Of a stretch of 64,000 nt of DNA, positions 1-13,000 are shown one piece after another. Made by a program: the position numbers and the translations under genes. The notes under the pieces are model-generated. The model made no database searches. It saw only the letters and a list, made by a program, of their open reading frames with translations, and was not told the origin of the DNA. This stretch comes from Blastomussa wellsi (lineage: Eukaryota > Cnidaria > Anthozoa > Scleractinia > Plerogyridae): assembly GCA_947652115.1 (NCBI GenBank), contig OX393561.1, forward strand, positions 44,331,233-44,395,232, written 5' to 3'. Numbering within the stretch: position 1 is the first letter of the stretch; each line of letters starts with the position of its first letter.

Positions 1-506
1 GTTAAAATTTAATGCCTGAGAAGGAAAACAAATTAAAATTTAAGCATTGCTCTTTTTCCTCCTTGTTCTCTTTCCTCGCACTCTATTTATTAACTTTCCA
101 CGACCTTTTCTTTTCATGTTAATGTTCCACTATCCTTTCAGAGGTGTTTAAATTGCTAACATTGTGTTCTACTGGCAAACAGCTCTTGGATGTGTACCTG
201 GAATAATGTGATTGTGAATGCATTATATATGGCCATGACTTTAATTTCACAGAACCATCAATGGAACAACTATTACCACCTGCTTTCCCAGACCCAATTC
301 TGCCAGACAGGTGTTCAGCTTTAAATGTCACTGCCCTGTACAATGGTGTCACACTTAAGCAGTAGAGGACTTTTGTTTTGTTTACATAGCCTCATCTAGG
401 AGAATTAGAGACATTTATGCAAACCCTCAACTGCATCTTGGGTTTGCATATTTATAAAATATTTCTTATAAAAATATGCATGAAACTAAAACATCACAAC
501 CATGTT

Positions 507-705
507 AGCCTGCAAAGCAGGCAGTTTTTGTGGGGGGAATGCTTCGAAAACAGCGATCACGAAAGACCTGCCACCATTTTGAGCACGCGGACACTGGGGA
601 GAGGAAAAAAGCGAAGGGGAGGGGATAGGGCGGAGGTTGGGAATTACCCGTTATTCGGTCTTTCGCGATCGCTGTTTTCAAAGCATTCCCCCCACAAAGC
701 AGGCT
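507..705. mobile_element. Foldback MITE with 11-bp target duplication
   Basis: The ends form a long inverted repeat (AGCCTGC...GCAGGCT) that continues inward through 'GTGGGGGGAATGCTT' and 'AAAACAGCGATC'. The 11-bp sequence ACAACCATGTT lies directly outside both ends (496-506 and 706-716), which fixes the insertion boundaries. There is no coding capacity; the overlapping ORFs come from the palindrome. It lies upstream of the first visible FANCA exon, presumably in an intron. Confidence 0.75.
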
Positions 706-1010
706 ACAACCATGTTTACACACTCTCATCTAAACACACCTGTCAACCAATGAGAACGCACGTATAATCTCAGTTATGTTATTAAATCCAATAAAGTATA
801 ACTATTTACCTGTCAGCTGTTTGCACAGGCCTACAACTACCTTATATCAATAACGATGTTTAATGTGAGCACACTTTATTTTGACTATTTATTGTTATAT
901 TTCTTTTCTTTCTTTAAATATGTATTTTCTGTAAATACTGTCAAAGTTATAATTTCTGTAAATAGTGTAAAACAATAAAAAATCTGAATCTGAATCTTAT
1001 TACTTTTCAG

Positions 1011-4000
1011 TGGACAGCTGTGTTGACTTGTTAAAATTTCAGGCTTCAAAGGCTTCATGTCCTTTAGACTTGCTAGCTGCAGAGAGTCTGGGTACAAGGC
1101 TGGTATCGATTTGTAGCTCCCCGGGACAGCTGTTATCACAAAACCAACTGGTAACATTGCCAAGCACTGTAGAAAACTGTTTTATAAGTAGACTACACAG
1201 ATTCTTTGTAATCAGGGGTTGAAAAACAACCTGGAGGTTATATTTAGTAAATAAACCCCTTCAGGCGGCTCAGGTATATTAATTTAGAGGATTAAGTGCC
1301 TGAGGCTGAATGAAAAATGAACTGTTGTCCGAGAAGCAAAGTTTTGACAGTCTTTCAGCCAAGGGCATTTATTTCCTTGTATACCAGTAAGCCAGGAAGG
1401 GTTACTTTTGTCTATTTTACAACCCTCTGATTACATTACACAATGCAATTTGTCACAGGGAAAAATGAAAAAAACCTGATTGCTTGGTTTTGTCTAGTTA
1501 TGTCTCACTTTTGACAAATGCAATGTTTGAGTTGCTTTAGAGCAAGATACTAAATGCATGATTCACCGATCCAAAGTGACATGAAACCAGACAAAACCGT
1601 TGACGTTTTGAAAGTAAAACTACGCGCTAAATTCATCATGCTTCAAGGTGGATGCAAATGGTAGTAATGCATTGGCAAGCAATGGATGGCAATGCAAATA
1701 CATTTGCATTCATTTTCAGTGTGCACCAAGTTCATAGCCCATGGAGATCAGGGCTGCAAATAACAGTTGTTCATTGGACAATAGTGGACCAAGATTTTCC
1801 CATGCCTGATGAAATCACAACTGTGGTCGAACATTTTGTTTGGATATTTTTTTAATCATTTTTACAGATGTAGTTAAATCAACCTTGTGCGTTCCTTCAC
1901 TTGAATGTGGTTTTGTGTTGTGGCAATTGTGAATCAAATGTTTTAATTACAATAAAGGTAAAAATAAAAATAAATGTTGTCTGACCAAAATGGCTATACT
2001 TAATCCGATGTATATCCTTTGAAGAAAAAAATATTATTTAATAATTATTTGCAGACCTGGCAGATGGTCATTATTTTGTCTCGGTTGTGCATGGGAGCAC
2101 AATGCTTTTCTTTTTTTGGGATCCAACTGTTTGGTTTTATTAATTATATCATTAAGCTCAAGATTTTTTGCAAAATGTTTTGCATTTTAGGAGTCTGTGC
2201 TTTGTGTTGTGAAGGTGATTAAGCAGATGCTGTCAGAGCAATGTTTCAACAGAGTTTTCTTTACAAAGCACTTGACCAGCAAGGTATACTAACTCATTTG
2301 TTGCAACATTTAATCTAATAATTTCAGAAATGCTTTTTAGCTCTAGCTCATCAAATGTGGTCATCTAGTTGAGAAAGTCCCAAAAATGACTTTTGTTTAA
2401 GATCACTGCGGAGCATCCCTCGCATGGTGTCAAGGGCGCTTTTTGGATGTTCCCCTCTCCATACAATATTAATTAATTTTTTTTTTGTAATTTATTTTGT
2501 AATTTTGTAATTTTTAATTTATGGAGTAAACTTAATAAATCACTATCAACAGCCAACAAAATTAAAATTTCATATTCTTAAAATAAAATTATTTGGTAAC
2601 ATATTATTCCAATAACTCCAATTATAGTCAATAATTGCTTGTGGAGGCCATTGCTAATCCAATTAGTGACAATGCAATATTCATTTTCATTTCTTCCTGC
2701 TTATTATTTATGCTGAATCCTATACCAGTAACTACCATTAACAACTGCATCGCTAAGTGGATGTTGGATGCCCAAGACATTCAGGAGCTTCCACTATTAG
2801 CAGCCAGCTCCAAGATGAAGACTGCTCCCATGGCTGACAAAACCTGGCAACCCAGCCACGAGCCCCCACACCATGCTGGAGGACCTCTGAGCTGAACACA
2901 GCCAGGCCAGAGAGAAATGGGAATGGGAATGGAATGCCTGCTGCCTGTAGAGTTGACTGTAGGAAAGAGGATAGACGAGCCCGTGAAAGAGGACTGCCAT
3001 ATTGGTACACAAGCAGGGGGCCCATACTGGGCCCACAAAGTGATGCAGCAGACTGAGGGATGAGGAGCTGCAACCATAAAAGATGAAACAGCCCTGTTGG
3101 AATGGATCAGTCTTTGCACACTTGATGAACACTCTGGAAACTTTGAGAATTTGATGAGGCACAGTGGCCTAATGGTTAAAGCGCTGAACTCCGGATCGGA
3201 ACGGTCCGGGTTTGAGCCTCTAGCCGGGGCACTGCTGGGGGGTAACCCTGCGATGGACTAGCATCCCATCCAGGGGGGAGTAGAAATGCTCTCTGTTGCT
3301 TCATGCTACAGAAACCGGGATAAGCTCCGGCCTGATGGGCCACTAGGCCCGAATGTAGACTTTACCTTTACCTTCTTGAAGATCTGCTACTGTCAGATGC
3401 ACAGAGGGACCGGAAGGACTATTTGTTGTAAATTCTGAGAAATCCAAAGAAGCCAATGCAGCAAGCTGCCCACAGCATGACATTGTCAGGGTTAGAAACT
3501 GCAGACAGATAAATGGTGAAGTCGATCAGCTAAGTGGGCTCAGAAGGGCATCAGTGTTTGTTCACTGGCAGGTAGGTTATATCCTGGCTACAGAAAGCTA
3601 TGAATTGGTGTTGGGCATGCAGAGCCATAGACTTGGCAAGTGGAAGGGATAAGTAGAATTGGCATTTTGCTGTGAAATCACGGGAAGCTGGGCCAGCAGC
3701 GATGGTGGTATTGGTCTAGCCATGATTCCTACGTGGAGCGACATGATGGAAACGCTGGAAATCAAAACGAGATAAGGCATCAGCAGTAGAATTTGATCCA
3801 CAGGCTGTATGAGAGACAGTAAAGGCAAAGGAATGACGGGCTGCTGAGAGAGAAAGATGATGAAGAAGAACCACAATTTTAGGATCCTTTGCTAAGGTGC
3901 CTGAACGTAGGAGGAGAGCAGGAAACTGAGATCATCCCATGACTGGAAGAATTCACGCCACTACGACAAATCTAAGCAGAACTCTTGGTTAAGCTTTATG

Positions 4001-7000
4001 GGGTGGTCATCCCGTCGAAATGCTGATAGAAGTTGATCATACGCCGTAAGAAATTACACCCAAGGAGTGACTTAACAAGCATGTTGGAGATTGCCAATGA
4101 GAGATTCCAGCTCCTTTCTCATACAAGCATCCAAGAGGTCAATAATGCGCTTGAACTTGCTATGTGGAAGACGAGCCTGAAGGGCGAGTGAATTCAACTC
4201 AATACCTAGCACCGTTAAGTATGGAGGGTTCCTCCAGTTTATCTGGGTAAAGGGGAATACCCCAGTCCTCAAAGAGTCAAATATAGGTATCGGCATTGTT
4301 CTGGCAGACAGGTGAGTTGGGTGGACCCAGTGTGTGGAAGTCATCCAAATAATGCAAGAGAAACGGGAACATTCCAGTAACCACATTCCACATCAAACTT
4401 TGCCATGAGTGCTCCTCGGCCGTAGGACATGATACCACTGATAGCATTGCCTACTTTCATGTACTGCAAAAAGAAAGGTTCCTTAGGGATGCTGTCATTG
4501 ATGCTATGGCCCAAAGGGCTAGATAAATCCAAGATAAGCCACTACTTTCCGGTTGGTATTTCTTTGGGATCACCCCAAAGCGAATGACACGAAGGCTGGG
4601 AATTGGAGATAAAGCGCAAGGGCCCGCTACACCACCTTTCTCTAGTTTGGCGAGGAAATACTGGTCGATCATTGAAGGTTGAAGTGCAGCTGAATGCATA
4701 GTTTGGGTCGCTGACTTTAACAACACCACTGAAGTATCAAAGCCAAGATGAAAACCACTAATGAGACCCTTAATGATAACCCTTGAAGGAGAGACCAAAT
4801 CCTGATGGACAGCACAAGTAATTGATGGAAATTAGGCTGAAGCCTTTTGTAACAAAACTCCTGGATGATGAGCTGCCACAAGAGAGCAGCACAAATGCTC
4901 CCGCTCGATGCACACACAGGAATGCCTCGATCTTGGAATTTATGCCAACACTGCTGACTACTAAAAACTGCTAACCCACTTTGTTGTTAACTCCATTAAA
5001 TTGTATTTAACTGCATGTGATCAACTAACATTACTCTTGATTTTTCCTCATTCAATATAATGTTTTTTTGTTCCAGGGTCCTTGTCTTCCCTTGGAAGTT
5101 GTCTGGATGCTTCACAAACACTGTATAGTTTCCTTTAACACTTACTTGGCTTGGTAAGTATTTAATTTTATAAGGCAGAAAAAACTCAGAATATTGATCA
5201 GTTCTTGATAGAAATCAATATGACTACTAATTTAAAATACTTTTTGCTAGTAAAATGTTGTGTCACTAGGCAAAATGTTAGGGAGTTAAACAGTTCCTGG
5301 TTTTAGACTTTTAGATTGTGTTCAATGAGTTTGATTGGGTTCAATTAATTGAGAAATCAAACACAGCCTCTCTTACACAATTTTTGTGGTTTGATTGTGT
5401 TCAATTAGTGCACTGATGGAACAAATCTTTGATTATGGTCCATTAGATTTAAATTAAATTAAGTTCGATTACCAAATGGTTTGATTAGTAATGCCAGGAA
5501 CAGCTGCCCATAAGCCCTGAGGCAGCAGATTGTTCTGACAGGAAGGCACATGACGGGTTCATAAGCAGCTACTGAATAGGACATGAGAGTTGTTAGGTTT
5601 GGAGATAAGTACGATGACCTAGTAAAATTTTAATTTTTGTAATTATGCCGATGAACATGAAAAGAGCGAGATACCGGTACATTGAATTTCTACTGTTATC
5701 TAGTATTTCATCATGTGCCAGTCTCATGTCCTGCGAGGATGAAAGAACTCTGTCAGTTTGAAGCCTAAGAATGTAAAAAAAAGGAATTAAAAACTTGTAA
5801 ATGAAGACAATGTTATTAAATGAGCTAAAGCTCCCCTGTAAGAGAGCTTACTCGCAGGCTAGGGGTCGGTATGAATGAGGTGACAGTGTAATCCCACAGG
5901 AGATATCTTCAGATCTCAAAGCAAGAACACTTGATATTTGCATATTGCTAAAGATCTAATGTGTGCTTCTCAACTACCTCATTCTTGCACTTTATGTAAT
6001 GGTGTAGCTGTCTTCAACACAGTGATACTGTTGATGTAGTTTCTAGTGGATTCATCTCTCTGTGTTTGTGCTCCACAACCAAGGAAAAGCAAGAAAATAT
6101 TTTGTCAGGTTAGCTCTTTGATTAATGCCTGAACAAAGTGTATTTGGAGGTGTTTTAAGAGTCTTATACTTTACGCTAGTTGTAAAGGAAGTCTGTTTAT
6201 TATATGACTAGCTCCGTGAGCGGGAAGAAGAACCAAATCCTGCTCTGTGATTGGCTACCCAAGCGGTCAAGATGGAGCTATCTTGGCAGTTCTGGACTAC
6301 GCCCTTTGTCCCACGAGTACAATTTCTCTTAGCTGAAAGGTTTATCCCATATAAATCCTTTATTTACCAAGCTTGTTTGATCAAGATGGCTGGATATTGG
6401 CCTCAGTCCATAAACACGTTCGGTCCATAATTGTTATTGTTGTGGACACAGTGTATAAGGCTTGCACAAGGCATTTGGCTCATTGCAGTACATGCCCTGT
6501 TTGTTTCAACCTGTAAATAGATCTGTTGGGAAGATTGGTCACATTTTCCTGCTTTGAAAACAAGGCAAAAGAAGGATCCAACAGCAAACTGGAAAAGGTA
6601 AAAAATGTACAGGTACCATCAACTAGTGTTTCGTGCAGAAGTAAAAAAGGCAAAGTCTGCGTCGAGCCTTGTGGCCCATACTGCCGGAGCTTATCTCATG
6701 TTCTGTAGCAAGAAGCGACTAGGAGTATTTCTACTCCCCCTTGATGGGATGCTAATCCATCATGGGGTTACTCAAGCATTATTTCGCTGGTACCCATTTA
6801 TACACTTAGGAGGAGAGACTGAGGCACTATTAGAGTAATGTGTCTTGCCCAAGAACATGACACAGTGCCCAAACCAAGGCTTGAACTTGGTTCGTTTGAT
6901 CTGGAGTCCAGCCCACCATTCCGCCCAGTGTTTCATGAGCTGGTAATGAACCTTTTTTCAAAGTAGAAATGATGCTTTCACAAGGTTTTAAATGCTGTCT

Positions 7001-10000
7001 GGACCTCTTTATCTCAGTCATGTAATGATTGAAATGCTGGTTGACATGTAATCCTTGATTCTATTAATTTATAGGTATCTCAGGAGATCTTAGATGTCGT
7101 TGTGGAGAGAAGTGATTTCTCAGCATGCATGAAAATGAAAGAACCTTCTTCAAAAAGGTTTGCTGTAAACACACAGATACTTTGTTTTATGAAAGAAACT
7201 GGCTCGTTTGGTTTAAAAAAGTTACCTGTTTGGCCTTAGGGCATGTACTGCTGTGAAATAGTGTTCCTCGTGTGGAGCCAAATAAATTGCAGTTATTATT
7301 CACTGCATGAGAAACGTCATTTGCTTATTTTTTAAGTTTTTATCTCTTTTGCAGCTTTTGTGTCCTTGAGATTGTAAGAAGATGTAATGAAATTCCGTGG
7401 ACTGCAATAAAAATGTTTTTCTTAAGACAACTCAATAGGTTTTTCACAATGCCATCAGAAGTAGGTAAGGAAACCTAGTAGAACAAGGTAGTTGAATAGT
7501 GAAGATATTCTTTAATTTACACCTGTTGAGGTATCTGTTGCTATATAAATGTCTGTAAATGAGACTTTGGAATAAAAGGCAAGTCTTTGTAACTGTATCA
7601 GAAAATGGATTTGTTAAAAAGGAGCACTACCTTAGTGATATGATCTTTTTACAAGTTTGGATTTTGTTGTAGGAGATCAAGCATACCATCAGGCCTTTTG
7701 TAATCAAAAGCAATTGAAATTCTCAGCACTTAATGAAGCAACACGAACTGTTTTTGAACAGGTAAATGTTACCAGTTGTTATAAAAATGTTAAGGTCATC
7801 TCCCCAGGCTGAAATAGTAGTAATTCTGGAAAAGTCAAACAATTATATGCAGTCTGGCAGCCTAAGTGATCGTCTTTTCATTACTCTGTACTTATAGGTT
7901 ATATTTCAAACACGAGAGACAGTGTTTCATCACACTAGCAACCACCAGAAAGAGACTAGAAAACATGGCATGTTGTGGAGTATTTTTGACTAACTTCTAG
8001 GTGTTTGGAAATGTGATGAAATACTCACTCGAGTGTTTGGTACATCGTCTCAATCGAGACTAAAATTATGGAGAAAACGAAGAAATAAAGTCATGAAAAT
8101 CGATGCCAATTAAGATCACATTTCCAAAGCGTGGTCATGGTTCTGATTTTCTTTGTGTTAACTTGATAACTTATATAGCAAGTTTGAGAAGTTATAAATC
8201 CTGCTTTTGGTTTGAAATAAACTGTTCATCTTTGGAGGTATCTGGTTTATGCGAAGCCAGGGCCATAACATGATATCTGATTCATTAGTTGTAAGACAGT
8301 GAGAACGAGGATGATCGTTTTCAAGCAATGATGTGCTATTTTTGATACCAGGTTCTGTGTTCATGTGCAATGAACCTGTTCTGTACATTGCGCATCATTG
8401 CAATGTTGTACAGGTTTCACGAGCTGAACACAAACACTGTATATGGGTCTTGGGCAGCTTTGTGGATGTCCATTGTTTCCTGAAATCACATTCACTGGCA
8501 TTTTTAGCATGTCTTTTGTGCTTGAAAGTACATTAAAAACTGCTTTTTACTTGGAAATTTAGGGCATGACACATTGAAATGCATTTAGCTATTGATACCT
8601 ACTCCTAGTTAATTGTACAGAGCAAGTGCTTTAAAGTTTGTTTGCTCTTTTTAACTTTGACAATGTTTTAGTTTCTTTTAGTTTTTGATCCGCTGTCTGT
8701 TATGGAGTCTCTAACAAATGCTTTTCTCAAGGACAAGGCATGTGTTTGCGTTAATTGGCACCAGAACATTGTTTTTGTAAATAAATTTTTCTATTTGTAA
8801 TCAATTAATGACATGCTGGATGCACACTGTTTTCTTAAGTCTCAGGTTAATTTTGAAGGTGTTCTTGCATTCCTTTCGGTGTTTGTGGTTCTTGTGAAGG
8901 AGGCTGCATCCATGCTTGAAGGTATGTATTAGATTGTCATCTATTACGAATTATTGTTATGTAATATTTATTTATAGCACACTAAGAGTAGCAGTCCCCA
9001 AAGTGTTCCAGATAAGAGGGGGGCCTCAGGTCAAAAACCTGACAAGGTTGGCTTCCTGACCTGACAAATTGAAAGAAAACTTCTAATGATTTGGTAGGAA
9101 AAGTGTCAATGTGAACCGTTGGAATTCCTTGTTGGTACCTTGTCTCAAAAACTTAACTGGAACACTGAATGTTCATCTAAACCCTGGTGCTGCATCATTG
9201 TCTACTGACATGAACAGATGGTGCCTCTGCCGACAAATGTGCCTATCTTCATTTCAACAGTTTGCTCTTGTTCTTACATACAAATAATAAGTTTGTGTAT
9301 TACTGTTGGTTTTTGAAGGTTATGTCAACGACCTGATACATGAGTCACTTAATAACAATGACATTCATTCCCTGGGTGTTGCATTCTTGGTGATAAGGCA
9401 AGTTTCGCTACAAGGAGGACATGTTTCTCAGCCCTATGTAACTTGGTTCCAGGTAAGTGCAGTTGTGGTTTAAATTACTTTTAGCTTAAAAGTTGTCATT
9501 TTTCTTATTTATAAAAATGAAATTCAAACTTGTTTGAATAATTTCAAACCAGAAAAAAATTAAACCATGACAGCTACAAGCTGCAGTAGCAGTTGTACTC
9601 CTAATACCTTCAGTTTTAGTTTAAAATATTTGTTTAAATGTTAGCGCATCGGTAGACTGGTTTGTACTGTGCATAAACATGGATCTCAGCCAAGAAGTAT
9701 TTAACGGTAGAGTGAACCCAAGAGTTTTCAAACACAATAGAAAGATTGAGATCAAACAACCAATAAAATTCTAACATTCTGCCACATGTGGTAATCCTGT
9801 TGCCTCGGTTAATTAGGTCTGTCAACGCATTGTTTTGTATTTAACAATATTTGTGTGAAATCAAATCAATGGCTCCTGACTAGGGGTTATTTTCTAGTGT
9901 GCACATTGTTGGTTGCATATAAATCCTTTGTCAACTGTTGAAAGGTTGCTAGGGCATTGGATAGCCCAAAAAGGAAGTAGACTATATCAAGCATTGTTTC

Positions 10001-13000
10001 ATTTTTCCTGAGCCAATCTGATGTTTACCAGTAGACTGGATGTCTTAGACAATTTACACATCTATCTGCAGAATGAGATGTCCACTTTGTGAGCAGTGAC
10101 AAATAGGAATGCTTGGTACCTTATTTATTCCTCTATACGCCATTCAAAATTGCAGCTTGTGCTCATCATTTCCTTCCCACGAACTTCTCAAACTCCAAGG
10201 GTTTGAATGCCACCCTTCCTTGAAATGTATAGTAAAACCCAGCAACTTTCCTTGCATTGAATAAACTCCTGTGGGCTATCATGTTAAGCAAACTGTCATT
10301 TCCCAGCCAAAACCTAACACACAGTGCAGTAAATGCACCATTCCATATTTGTTGCTATGATCAGCCACTGATGTTCATTTTGATTTTTTTCTGCACCGAT
10401 TCTGTGTTTCTACTCAATTTCCTGTGCTAAGTTGCTACATCTCTACAGTGAAGCAGTTGTTACTGAAGACTAAATCCTGTAAATTAAGAGCTTTTACTAA
10501 GCAATATGGAATAAACTGTGGTGCTGCGTCGGTGGGAAGTATAACAATATAATTTGGTTTTATCAACTAACGCTCGAAACGTCAGCACTTGAATCTCTTT
10601 ACGGTGGCCAATTGACATTATCAACCCAGTTGATAAAACCAAATAATATGGAATAAACGTTCGTCGTTGTATCACCATAGGGAGTTTTAGCAACGGCGAC
10701 GGCGACGGCAACGAAACGTCATTTCAAAATATAACTTCTTGTTTATTTGACGCTTTGGCAATGAATGAAATTTGTTTAACTTGGAAATGCTGACGAACTG
10801 TCCAGGCACAAAATTACTATGAACAGCGTTAAGGAAAGGAAAAAGAAAAAAAACTTTGCCACATGGGCTCACATTCTCAAGAGAACATAAAATTTGGTCA
10901 TTTCACGTAGTTGTTTTGAAGATGACGGCCCAGAAATGAACAAAACGATAAAAAGCATGCACAGAGCGACTGTTTTTGCTCATACACCTTATTCCAAAAT
11001 GGCTACCATCTTAATGTTCTTTTGTTGGTATTCAAATTAGCCCTTGTTGCTTCGTTTTTAAGCTCAAAATTCAAAGGAATATTTTATCTTGAACGAGGCA
11101 ACAAGGGCCAATTTGTATGTGCATAAATCGGCGGCCATTTTGGAATAAGGTGTATTTTAAAGCCTATTGTTTTGTGGCGTTCTCGGTGCCGTTGCCGTCC
11201 TAGTTGCTAAAACTCTCTAGTAATTTCTCCACAATGTTACATGAACTTTTGATGATCTTATTGTAGATTTAGTTGAAGCTGCAGCAAAGCATTTGTTATA
11301 ACAAGTCCTGTCCACAACCGAAAGATTCTTAACAACTTTATTTTACCTCGGTTGTTTGTTCGTTACAGAGTATGTTTGGTGATCAAGGAAGTTCAAAATT
11401 GAACAATAAAAAGAGTGTACAGCTTCTGGTGAAGTTCCTTTCTGATCTTGTTCCCTATGAATCTGCTGAGTATTTGAAGGTAACTTTAAGTAAATGTTGA
11501 CATCAGGTTTTGTTTGTGTTTTATCTAGGCTGAGTTTTCTTTGAGCGGATAGTTAAGGAGTGCAACTGTTGCCAGTAGAAAACAAGGGAGAGTTGTAGCA
11601 GACACTCTAAGTGTGTGCAAGACAAATCCCCAATATTCGGTTAGTTTTTAGCCAAAATGTCAATAGAAATCTCCCCTTTGAAGTCAAAGCGTGCTTGAAT
11701 CGTGTTCTATCAGCAAATAGACAACAATGTTGGAACTAATCAGATTGGGAAAATCAATGAGAACACACTGCTTATATTCTAACAACAAGGAAGTACCTGA
11801 TTCTAACTTGGGAAAATGTCCTCAAGCTGTATAGCTATGCGCAAGCACTAGGAAAGAAGTTAATGAACCGTGATCACACTTAAGACCTGGTTGCATTTTT
11901 TGTGAATATGCTTCATGTACTACTATTTTTGCATGTTTTCGAAAACTGAAATGTAAAACAAAAGTTCTCGAGCTACTAAAATTATTGTTACCTCTTTTTC
12001 TTACCCTTCCTTTGAAAGGTAGTAGCTCTCAGATATTCGAAAGGTGAAAGAAAATAAACAATATGAAATACTGACACAAAGTCGCAAATGAACTTTGCAT
12101 TTTTTGCTGGTACTTTTTCTTATATTTTATTTTCGATCCTGACTACATTGGTGGAGCGAGTGCCATTTCTCTTTTATTTTCAATTTTGAAGATTTCTAAG
12201 CGTCATTTTTTTTGCGATAGCGTGTTGTGTTTCATGTGGTAAATTTTACCAGCTCCCGCTCGATAAGGTGAACACCTAGAGTGTTTCTCATCACATTCCC
12301 AATGCCAAGAAGAGAGTTGAAGGTACGTCGCAAAGCCGGCATTTTTTGAGGTGTTTGTAATGTGATAATATACTCTCTCGCTTGTCTGGTGTATCTTCTC
12401 AATCGAAACCAAAACTAAGGAGTAAACTGAGAAATAAAATCTAAAAAATCTTTGCTGATGTAATTAAGTCAGAGTTCAAAACCATTGCCACAGAAGAAAA
12501 ATGGTTGCCAATGTTTTAACTTAATAAATTGTTATTGAATTTGAGAACATACTTAAATGGCTCGTGGCTATTTTAAGTGATTATTGAACGATTTTTCGTA
12601 CTGCTCCATCTCTCCAACATTAGGTTCACATCATCAAAGCTCCTCAAGTACCTAGCAAGTTGCGGGAACTTGTCACTGACTACGTATCTTTGGCCAAGAC
12701 TAGACTAATGGACCTGAAGGTGAATTTTGACGTCTTGCAACATGGTGACATCTCAAAAACACAACTGAAAATAACCTTAGCCACTTTCTTATCAGATTGG
12801 GCACAGCACGTGGATCTTTTTCTATTTGCCTTTTATCTTCACTCAGTTGTTGAGATGCTTATAACAATGTGCGTGACATTTATTTTGTATGTGTCCCCTC
12901 TCCCCTGTGCACTGTTAAACTTTGACGCAATGTTGAATGAAATATTTTTAGTCAGCACTGAACTGGGGGAGTGGGCCGGGGGTCTAATGAAGAATGATTT

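Noticed and set aside
2753..3162. Minus-strand ORFs of 106-121 residues
   Set aside because: They are pieces of the tyrosine-recombinase region of the decayed DIRS element, in several frames, not host genes.
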